Origin: Endomicrobium sp.
GTDB taxonomy: Bacteria > Elusimicrobiota > Endomicrobiia > Endomicrobiales > Endomicrobiaceae
Direction: 5' to 3'
DNA length: 5,742 bases
NCBI GenBank assembly: GCA_031278405.1
Contig: JAITKL010000060.1
Location: 1 to 5,742, forward strand
Under the pieces are notes generated by a model, which searched no databases, had not been told where the DNA came from, and worked only from the letters and a program-made list of their open reading frames with translations. A program made the position numbers and the translations under genes. This document shows, piece by piece, positions 1-5,424 of the stretch. Positions within the stretch are counted from its first letter, which is position 1. Each line of letters opens with the position of its first letter.

Positions 1-42
1 GGTTTCATCTGTAAATAATATCCAACCGCAATTTTGTTTTGG
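1..42 (-). pseudogene. rsmA: Possible 5' end of rsmA (ksgA), 16S rRNA dimethyladenosine transferase, apparently damaged
   Basis: Directly after the pdxA stop codon, and in the same frame, the minus strand reads PKQNCGWILFTDET up to the window edge. This lines up without gaps with the N-terminal motif of RsmA/KsgA (roughly KQNxGQNFLTDE), which methylates two adjacent adenines near the 3' end of 16S rRNA. The location supports the call, because rsmA follows pdxA in the E. coli surA-pdxA-rsmA order. Two things are wrong for a working gene. There is no ATG, GTG or TTG between the pdxA TGA and the motif in this frame, and the nearly invariant GQ is GW. Either a frameshift lies near the junction, the gene is a pseudogene, or the resemblance is chance. 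Only 14 codons are visible, so the assignment is moderate and the pseudogene status is inference. Confidence 0.42.
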
Positions 43-981
43 TCAGGACCTAAAAAACATTTTCTTATCCATATGATTTACAGCATATAAGATAGACTCT
101 TTCATTGGGGAAATATCAGCTTTGTTTTTACCAGCAATATCAAAAGCTGTCCCGTGTCCTGGAGATGTTCTTACAAAAGGCAGCCCTGCGGTAACATTTA
201 CTATTTTTTTTTCATCTATACACTTTAAAGGTATCATAAGTTGATCGTGGTACATTGCACACACTAAATCAAAAGAACCGTTTTTGGTTTTTAACCAAGC
301 TGAATCCGCAGGTAAAGGTTTGGTTATATTGATTCCCTGTTTAAGCAATACTTTGTAAGCTGGCATTATAATTTTTTGTTCTTCAGATCCAAAAATTGAA
401 TTATCGCCTGCGTGCGGGTTTAAAGCGCACAAAGCAACTTTTATATTTTTTTTGCCTATAAAATCTATACTTAATTTTACTGTATCAATAATAGTTTTTG
501 TTTTTATGGTTTTATGAATTTTTGATATTTGGATATGCCTTGTTACCATAACACCATGTATATTACCACATGCCATTAGCATTGCGACTTTTTTACTTTT
601 TGTAAGTGTAGCCAACAGTTCCGTATGACCTGGATATTTTACTCCGGCAAGTTTTAATGATTCTTTTGAAATAGGTGCTGTTACTAAGGCATTTGCTTTG
701 CCTGACATGCAATAACTTACAGCTTTTTTTATTGCTGACAAAGCAATCACGCCTGCCTTTTTTGAAGGGGTTCCTGTATTTACAGAATGTCCTATATTAG
801 AACACTCTACAAAATCAAATGGTATTTTACCTATAAAATATTTTGCAAGAACTTGCTTGTCGCCAAAAACTATAGGCCTACAAACTCTTTTTACTGCTAA
901 AGAATTTACAGTCCTGCATACTATTTCATAACTTATTCCTGCAGGATCTCCTAAAGTAATCGCCACAGGGGGTTTAGACAT
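43..981 (-). CDS. pdxA: 4-hydroxythreonine-4-phosphate dehydrogenase PdxA
   Basis: PdxA oxidises 4-phosphohydroxy-L-threonine with NAD in the DXP-dependent route to pyridoxal 5'-phosphate; its product is condensed with deoxyxylulose phosphate by PdxJ. It is a cytoplasmic, metal-dependent homodimer. The 312 residues cover the whole family length (slightly short of the usual ~330). Visible landmarks are GDPAG (11-15), TAPISKESLKLAGVKYPGHT (101-120) with the substrate-binding His119-Thr120, and the metal ligands His149 (VTRH), His190 (LNPHAG) and His245 (MYHDQ). Substrate-binding Lys253, Asn262 and Arg271 follow, then GHGTAFDIAGK (275-285). Odd features are GISYE at 15-19, where the family has GIGPE, and Gly275 in SPGHG, where Asp is usual. 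The ATG lies 5 bases after the stop of the SurA-like gene with no clear Shine-Dalgarno, which suggests translational coupling. The reading frame is open and all catalytic residues are present, so I call it functional. Confidence 0.95.
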   Translation of the reverse strand: MSKPPVAITLGDPAGISYEIVCRTVNSLAVKRVCRPIVFGDKQVLAKYFIGKIPFDFVECSNIGHSVNTGTPSKKAGVIALSAIKKAVSYCMSGKANALVTAPISKESLKLAGVKYPGHTELLATLTKSKKVAMLMACGNIHGVMVTRHIQISKIHKTIKTKTIIDTVKLSIDFIGKKNIKVALCALNPHAGDNSIFGSEEQKIIMPAYKVLLKQGINITKPLPADSAWLKTKNGSFDLVCAMYHDQLMIPLKCIDEKKIVNVTAGLPFVRTSPGHGTAFDIAGKNKADISPMKESILYAVNHMDKKMFFRS

Positions 982-986
982 TTATG

Positions 987-2039
987 TTACCAAGTTTTGT
1001 TTATTTTAATATTAGTTTTAGACTTCAATCCATCAATATACTCATTTTGAGCTTTATTTGCGTTAATATGAGCTAAAACTTCAGCTATGTCGTTTTTGAC
1101 GTCGTCAAAGGTAACGTCTTTCTTTGCACGTCTTTCTTCAATTTTTAAAAAGAATAATCCAATATCTGTTTTAATAGGCTCTCTACTATAATCGCCGACT
1201 TTCATTGAAAAAGCAGTCTTATCCAAGATAGGTAAAAGATCGCCTTTTGCTATTATACCCAAATCTCCATCTCTTGGTCTTGATACGGGATCTTCGGAAT
1301 ATTGCCCAGCAACATCTGCAAAAGTTTGTCTTTGAAGTTCTTTTTTGATTGTGGTAACTTTGGCTTGAGCAGCTCTTATTGCGACATCGTTTGCACCTTT
1401 AGGCAAACTTATAAAAATTTGACGTACTCTTATCTGTTCGCTTGACATTCTCTTTAAAGAAGCCGCAAGATTTGAAACTAAAGCGTCTTCTTCGGGTGGT
1501 AAGTTTGTTTTTGCACCCTTTATTCTAGCGATGATCTTGTCGTAAAGAGACCTTGCTTCAATTTCAGTAGGCATCTGAACTTTAGACTCCAGACTCTGTT
1601 TTAGTAGCTTTCTTATAGCAACCTGTTCAGAAATCTTTTTCTCAAAGTCGGACATTGTCATATTCTCTCTTCTCAGTTCAGCTGTAAATTCAGAATCGTT
1701 TGCAAATCGCTTTCTAATTTCGGCAATACCTTCTTGTACATCATTTTTTGAAGGTTTAATCTTTTGTTTCTTCGCTTCTTGTTTCAAAATGATCTCAGCT
1801 ATTTTCTGGTTTAAAACCATTTTCCTTAATTCATCTTCTTTTTGTTTTGTTTGTTCTGAAGCATGCATGTTTTGCCTATACTCTTCCAACAGCGGAATAA
1901 AAATAGTATTGAATTCAGATTCAAAAATAGGTTCTCCATTTATTATAGCCAAAGTCTTATCAGTGTCTTTAGACGCTCCTAATAAAGTGCCTACGGCAAG
2001 AAATAACACCGCAATATACATTATTGCAAATTTTTTCAT
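987..2039 (-). CDS. SurA-like periplasmic peptidyl-prolyl cis-trans isomerase/chaperone (one PpiC domain)
   Basis: This is a 350-residue secreted folding factor. An N-terminal signal peptide (Lys-Lys, hydrophobic residues 4-20, likely cleavage near GA-S at 21-23) has no lipobox Cys, so the mature protein should be soluble in the periplasm. Residues ~28-150 form a charged, helical SurA_N-like chaperone region beginning with the typical AIINGEPI segment. A parvulin (PpiC) domain spans ~203-301 with VRQIFISLP (205-213), DGDLG (257-261) and a final beta strand IGLFFLKIEER, where GFHIIKVEE is more usual. A helical tail follows. E. coli SurA has two parvulin domains and this protein has one, so exact orthology is uncertain, although its place just upstream of pdxA matches surA. 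The ATG at 2039 is preceded by AAGGAG. The gene follows the lipoprotein isomerase by 27 bases and precedes pdxA by 5, so all three are probably co-transcribed. Likely clients are outer-membrane or exported proteins (inference). Confidence 0.9.
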   Translation of the reverse strand: MKKFAIMYIAVLFLAVGTLLGASKDTDKTLAIINGEPIFESEFNTIFIPLLEEYRQNMHASEQTKQKEDELRKMVLNQKIAEIILKQEAKKQKIKPSKNDVQEGIAEIRKRFANDSEFTAELRRENMTMSDFEKKISEQVAIRKLLKQSLESKVQMPTEIEARSLYDKIIARIKGAKTNLPPEEDALVSNLAASLKRMSSEQIRVRQIFISLPKGANDVAIRAAQAKVTTIKKELQRQTFADVAGQYSEDPVSRPRDGDLGIIAKGDLLPILDKTAFSMKVGDYSREPIKTDIGLFFLKIEERRAKKDVTFDDVKNDIAEVLAHINANKAQNEYIDGLKSKTNIKINKTW

Positions 2040-2050
2040 TGTTTTGTGTT

Positions 2051-2056
2051 CTCCTT
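2051..2056 (-). promoter_or_regulatory. Ribosome binding site of the SurA-like gene
   Basis: The minus strand reads AAGGAG 11 bases before the ATG at 2039. The match to the Shine-Dalgarno consensus is perfect but the spacing is longer than the optimum of about 7. It lies wholly within the 27-base gap after the upstream isomerase gene. Confidence 0.6.
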
Positions 2057-2066
2057 GTATGGCAAT

Positions 2067-2933
2067 TTATTTTTGTTGCTTGTTTTCAGAAGATGAGATT
2101 TCATAATTTACTTCAACGCCAAGATTTTCTTTTTCTTTGTTGTACCACGTGTCAAATTTATCTTTCTCCAAAATTCTTTTTATGTTTTCTTTTGCATCGT
2201 CAAAAGATATATGTGAGAGTTTTTGTTCAGATAATTTAAATATTATATGAAAACCGTAGCAAGTTTCTATAATTTCTGACATTTCATTATTTTTAAGTTT
2301 TAAAGCTACTGCTTCAAATTCGGGCACAAGTTCACCCTGCTTTACAGGCCCAAGTAACCCGCCATTTTGAGCTGTAGTGTCTTTAGAGACTTCTTTAGCT
2401 ATTTGTTCAAATTTTGCACCATTTTTAAGCTTTTTGTAAGCGTTTTGAGCCGTCTCTTTGTCTAAGACAAGGATATGCCTCACAGTATATGCTATTGGTT
2501 TTTCAAATATTGATTTATTTTCATTATAGTAATTTTGAATTTCATTATCTGAAGCTTTTATTTTTTCACGGATTTCTTTTAAGTAAATATCCATAAGAAG
2601 CCCATCTTTATGGTCAGTAAGTTGTTTTCGTTGTTTATTTTTAAAATCTTTTAAAGCTTTCTTGAATTCAGCTTGCTTTTCTATGCCGGATTTCTTTGCT
2701 GCCTCTATTACCACAGACTGTTGTACCACAAGATCGAAGAAATGTTTTCTTCCTATAGGCGTAGCAGCAAATTTTTGGAAATTAGTAGACGTGACTGATA
2801 ATTTATCATTCAAGTCGTTTTCTGTAATTTTTTTATTGCCTACTTTAATAACAAATGTCTCATCTTTTTTACATGCCGATAAAAATAGTCCCATAGCCAC
2901 TACTGCAGTAATCGTTAATGCTAATTTTCTCAC
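2067..2933 (-). CDS. PpiC-type (PrsA/SurA-like) peptidyl-prolyl isomerase lipoprotein
   Basis: This 288-residue protein is an envelope-anchored foldase. The N-terminus is a lipoprotein signal: MRK, hydrophobic residues 4-19, and lipobox LSAC with Cys21 as the lipidation site. Residues ~28-130 resemble a SurA_N/trigger-factor-type chaperone region (VIKVGNKKITENDL, then charged helices). The parvulin domain spans ~147-237, with VRHILVL (151-157), GGLLGPV (191-197), GELVPEFE (200-207) and YGFHIIF (226-232). A Lys/Glu/Asn-rich tail ends the protein. The start is GTG: it is preceded in frame by a stop codon (TAA), has AAGGAG 7 bases upstream, and gives the signal peptide its correct length. PrsA of Gram-positive bacteria has this architecture, but here the gene sits beside a secreted SurA-like paralogue in what looks like a diderm operon. 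It begins the operon with surA-like and pdxA. The family call is firm; which proteins it folds is unknown. Confidence 0.9.
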   Translation of the reverse strand: MRKLALTITAVVAMGLFLSACKKDETFVIKVGNKKITENDLNDKLSVTSTNFQKFAATPIGRKHFFDLVVQQSVVIEAAKKSGIEKQAEFKKALKDFKNKQRKQLTDHKDGLLMDIYLKEIREKIKASDNEIQNYYNENKSIFEKPIAYTVRHILVLDKETAQNAYKKLKNGAKFEQIAKEVSKDTTAQNGGLLGPVKQGELVPEFEAVALKLKNNEMSEIIETCYGFHIIFKLSEQKLSHISFDDAKENIKRILEKDKFDTWYNKEKENLGVEVNYEISSSENKQQK

Positions 2934-2940
2934 TTAGAGT

Positions 2941-2946
2941 CTCCTT
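2941..2946 (-). promoter_or_regulatory. Ribosome binding site fixing the GTG start of the lipoprotein isomerase
   Basis: The minus strand reads AAAGGAG, with the AAGGAG core 7 bases before GTG at 2933. An in-frame TAA stands immediately before the GTG, so no longer version is possible, and this site supports the non-ATG start. Confidence 0.75.
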
Positions 2947-2960
2947 TATGATGTCACAAA

Positions 2961-2978
2961 TTACAAATATATTTGTAA
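2961..2978. promoter_or_regulatory. Perfect 18-bp palindrome, candidate operator
   Basis: TTACAAATATATTTGTAA is identical to its own reverse complement over 18 bases. It lies between the TerC gene and the first isomerase gene, about 28 bases upstream of the GTG and just downstream of a candidate promoter, a position suited to repressor binding. It is AT-only apart from one C and one G, lacks a following T-run in the transcribed direction, and so does not look like an intrinsic terminator. The binding protein is unknown, and in AT-rich DNA some palindromes arise by chance. Confidence 0.4.
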
Positions 2979-3001
2979 AATGCATACACACGATAATACA
3001 A

Positions 3002-3030
3002 AATTTACTACTTTATTTTTTGTTAGTCAA
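3002..3030 (-). promoter_or_regulatory. Candidate sigma-70-type promoter for the isomerase-pdxA operon
   Basis: On the minus strand a -35-like TTGACT (3030-3025) is followed after 17 bases by a weak -10-like TAAATT (3007-3002), placing initiation near 2995. It starts just after the TerC stop codon, in the only intergenic gap of this size between intact genes. The -35 matches 5 of 6 consensus bases and the -10 only 4 of 6, so the call rests partly on location. Confidence 0.33.
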
Positions 3031-3033
3031 ACA

Positions 3034-3936
3034 TCAGCTTTTTCGTATTGAAATAAGAACTAAAAGCCATATAACAGTTATAGCGATTAAGGATAAGCCT
3101 GGAGAAATAGGTACGTATCTGGAAAGAATCATTTTTAACCCTACAAATATAAGAATGACTGCGATTCCTATATGCAAAAATTTAAATTTGGGAATAAAGT
3201 TTGAAAGAAGAAAATATAAGGAACGTAAGCCCATTATTGCAAATATATTAGAAGAATAAACTATAAAAGCGTCTTTGGAAATTGAAAGAACTGCTGGTAT
3301 AGAATCTACTGCAAATATTAAATCACTCATTTCTACTACAATTAAGGCTGCAAGCATAGGAGTTGCGTATAGCTTTTTATTCTCCTTTATAAAAAAAGTG
3401 TTGTTTTCAGTATTATTTTTAAATGGAATTAGTTTTTTGATTATGTTATATGCAATATTATATTTTGGGTTTATTTCTTTGTGATTTCCATACAATATTT
3501 TAATTGCTGTGTAAACTAGCAATCCACCGAAAATATATATTATCCAATGTAAATTGTTCATAAGTTCAATTCCGGTAAGTATAAATAAAAATCTTAAAAT
3601 TACAACTCCGACAATACCGTAAATTAAAACTTTTGATTGATTAACTTTAGAAATTGTGAAATATGAAAATATCATAAGGAACACAAACATATTATCTATA
3701 GAAAGAGAATATTCCACAACATATCCTGCAAAATATTCCAATGCTTTTTCGCGTCCAAGTACAAAATATATAATTGCCCCAAAAAACAGCGAGAGACTTA
3801 TCCAAATGCAAACTATTATAGCTGCTTTTTTTGTTTTTATATTGCTTTTATGTTTATTAAGTATTGATAAATCAATAAAGAGTGCGGTTGTTACGACTGT
3901 CCAAAACAGCAACCACATTAGAAATTTTATATCCAT
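3034..3936 (-). CDS. TerC/Alx-family integral membrane protein, probable metal-ion exporter
   Basis: TerC-family proteins are polytopic inner-membrane proteins; characterised members such as E. coli Alx and Bacillus homologues are linked to manganese export, and the family name comes from tellurite resistance. The 300 residues contain about seven to nine hydrophobic segments (roughly 4-25, 39-60, 80-93, 103-122, 130-149, 190-218, 225-247, 254-271 and 280-297). Two family signatures with membrane acidic residues are intact: VEYSLSIDNMFVF (74-86) and EMSDLIFAVDSIPAVL (202-217). A hydrophilic loop at ~150-188 separates the halves. A TTG three bases upstream could add one Met, but the GGAG site is only 2 bases from the TTG and 5 from the ATG, so the ATG is preferred. 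It follows ychF by 34 bases and probably shares its transcript. Substrate assignment to Mn2+ is by family only; no manganese riboswitch (yybP-ykoY type) is evident upstream. Confidence 0.9.
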   Translation of the reverse strand: MDIKFLMWLLFWTVVTTALFIDLSILNKHKSNIKTKKAAIIVCIWISLSLFFGAIIYFVLGREKALEYFAGYVVEYSLSIDNMFVFLMIFSYFTISKVNQSKVLIYGIVGVVILRFLFILTGIELMNNLHWIIYIFGGLLVYTAIKILYGNHKEINPKYNIAYNIIKKLIPFKNNTENNTFFIKENKKLYATPMLAALIVVEMSDLIFAVDSIPAVLSISKDAFIVYSSNIFAIMGLRSLYFLLSNFIPKFKFLHIGIAVILIFVGLKMILSRYVPISPGLSLIAITVIWLLVLISIRKS

Positions 3937-3941
3937 CAAAT

Positions 3942-3945
3942 CTCC
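3942..3945 (-). promoter_or_regulatory. Ribosome binding site deciding the TerC start
   Basis: GGAG on the minus strand is 5 bases from the ATG at 3936 and 2 bases from the overlapping upstream TTG at 3939. The spacing favours the ATG. Confidence 0.55.
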
Positions 3946-3970
3946 AAATATTTGCGACTATATTGGAAGC

Positions 3971-5062
3971 TTAAACATTAAAACGGAACTCTATTATATC
4001 ACCGTCTCTGACTACGTATTCTTTTCCTTCGCTTCTAAGAAGACCCGCATCTTTTACAGCTTTTTCGTTTCCGAGACTAAATAAGTCTTCAAAACTCATG
4101 ACTTCTGCTCTGATGAAACCTCTTTCAAAGTCCGAATGTATTGCACCTGCAGCTTGAGAAGCAGAGCATCTTTTTTTGATTGTCCAAGCTTTTACTTCAA
4201 TTTCTCCCGCTGTAAAGAACGTTTCAAGACCAAGCAAGCTATAGCCTGCTCTTATGAGGCGGTTAAGACCAGGCTCTTCAATACCCAAGTCTTTTAAGAA
4301 AGTTTCTCTATCACTTTTAGGCAATTCTGCTAGTTCGGCTTCAATTTTTGCACAAATAGGAATAGCTTGAGTATTTTCGTTTTTAGCTTTCTCTTTTACG
4401 GTTGCTGTATGCTTATTGCTCATTTCCGGCAAATCATTTTCTGAGACATTGCAGGCATATAAAACAGGTTTTGCCGTTATCAAAAAAAAATCTTTTAATA
4501 ATGTTTTATCGTCATTGTTAAGTTTCATGATTCTAGCGGGATTTCCTGCATCAAGATGGGTTTTTACCTTTATCGCAAGCTCCATTTCAGCAAGCATTTT
4601 CTTATCGTTTAGCCTTACGGCTTTTTGAAGTCTTTTAAGTCTTTTTGAAAGAGATCCAATATCTGCCAAAACAAGTTCAGTGTCTACAATTTCTATATCG
4701 CGTAAAGTGTCAACTTTGCCCATTACGTGCGTTATATCTTTGCTCTCAAAACATCTTACAACATGAACTATTGCTGCAGTTTCTCTTATATAAGCTAAAA
4801 ACTGATTGCCCAGACCTTCTCCTCGCGATGCTCCTTTTACCAGTCCAGCTATGTCAACAAATTCAACTGTTGCTGGGATTTTTTTCTTTGCGTGATACAC
4901 TTTTTCAAGAAAGTCCAAACGATTATCGGGGACTTCAACCACTCCGATGTTTGGATCAATTGTACAGAAAGGGTAATTGGCGACTTCAGCTCCTGCTTTT
5001 GTTATAGCGTTAAACAGCGTAGATTTTCCAACATTTGGGAGTCCTACAATACCAAGCTTCAT
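3971..5062 (-). CDS. ychF: Redox-regulated ATPase/GTPase YchF (OLA1 family)
   Basis: YchF is a universally conserved Obg-related P-loop NTPase that binds ribosomes and prefers ATP over GTP in studied members; its roles include translation and stress responses. The 363 residues equal the E. coli length. Landmarks are the P-loop GLPNVGKS (7-14), NYPFCTIDPN (29-38), the G3 motif DIAGLVKGASRGEGLGNQFL (70-89), and the NVSE motif (205-208) that replaces the canonical NKxD and explains relaxed base specificity. The CAKIEAEL segment (237-244) follows, and a helical coiled-coil lies between (~130-200). A C-terminal TGS domain (~280-362) carries TFFTAG, AWTIKK, QAAGAIHSDFERGFIRAEV and a GDIIEFRFNV end. 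The ATG is preceded by GAGG at a 4-base spacing and overlaps the last TGA of the decayed proA. No separate promoter is visible before it, so it may depend on transcription through the pseudogene. No sign of decay is seen in this gene. Confidence 0.97.
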   Translation of the reverse strand: MKLGIVGLPNVGKSTLFNAITKAGAEVANYPFCTIDPNIGVVEVPDNRLDFLEKVYHAKKKIPATVEFVDIAGLVKGASRGEGLGNQFLAYIRETAAIVHVVRCFESKDITHVMGKVDTLRDIEIVDTELVLADIGSLSKRLKRLQKAVRLNDKKMLAEMELAIKVKTHLDAGNPARIMKLNNDDKTLLKDFFLITAKPVLYACNVSENDLPEMSNKHTATVKEKAKNENTQAIPICAKIEAELAELPKSDRETFLKDLGIEEPGLNRLIRAGYSLLGLETFFTAGEIEVKAWTIKKRCSASQAAGAIHSDFERGFIRAEVMSFEDLFSLGNEKAVKDAGLLRSEGKEYVVRDGDIIEFRFNV

Positions 5063-5070
5063 AAAACCTC
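5059..5070 (-). promoter_or_regulatory. proA-ychF junction: ATGA stop/start overlap with GAGG ribosome binding site
   Basis: The final TGA in the ancestral proA frame (5061-5059) overlaps the ychF ATG (5062-5060) as ATGA, and GAGG at 5070-5067 lies inside the last proA codons. This arrangement is typical of translationally coupled operon genes. With proA broken, coupling is presumably lost and ychF must initiate on its own GAGG site. Confidence 0.7.
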
Positions 5071-5365
5071 AAAGTTAATTATTTCTTTAATTGTTCCGTT
5101 GCTTCTTACTACATATTTTGTAGTAGTAAGCTCTTTTATTCCCATAGCTCATCGTGCATGTAATTTCTGTGTTGTGAAATATCTATATTCATTCGTAACC
5201 AGGGCCAAAAACACTACTATCGTGAAGCTTTGTAGAAGTATTTACAAAAACTGTTGCTGCATCAACCTCAGTTACAAACTTCTGCAGTCGCTTTCTCGTT
5301 TGTTAGAATTGCTTCTGAAATATTTTGGAGACTTACTTATTGATTATGTGCTATAGATTCTTTCA

Positions 5366-5424
5366 AAGAATTGATCACTTTTATTGATACTTTTAATATA
5401 CGAACATTCGGTGATCAAATTCTT
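5366..5424. repeat. Imperfect inverted repeat inside the proA pseudogene
   Basis: AAGAATTGATCAC (5366-5378) is the reverse complement of GTGATCAAATTCTT (5411-5424) except for one extra A, with a 32-base spacer. Both arms lie in sequence that still aligns with ProA (around the EEFD and VINSL segments), so the repeat is most likely incidental or a product of quasi-palindrome mutation, not an inserted element. Confidence 0.5.

Noticed and set aside
1789..2239. Plus-strand frames of 105 and 71 codons
   Set aside because: They are Cys/Phe-rich mirror translations of the Lys/Glu-rich isomerase genes on the other strand.
2961..2978. The palindrome as an intrinsic terminator of the TerC transcript
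   Set aside because: The stem would be almost entirely A-T and is not followed by a U-rich tract on the minus strand.
3937..3939. TTG as the start codon of the TerC gene
   Set aside because: It gives only 2 bases to the GGAG site, whereas the adjacent ATG gives 5 and is the stronger codon.
2918..4084. Plus-strand frames of 69-142 codons opposite the TerC gene
   Set aside because: They overlap the well-supported TerC and ychF coding sequence and show no protein-like features of their own.
5105..5130. Hairpin CTTACTAC...GTAGTAAG as a possible terminator before ychF
   Set aside because: It is AT-rich, has no T-run on the minus strand, and arises from the repetitive codons of the ProA LTTTKYVVRS segment.
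4892..5356. Plus-strand 154-codon frame opposite ychF and proA
   Set aside because: It is antisense to clearly recognised ychF and proA sequence, has no recognisable domain and no convincing ribosome binding site.
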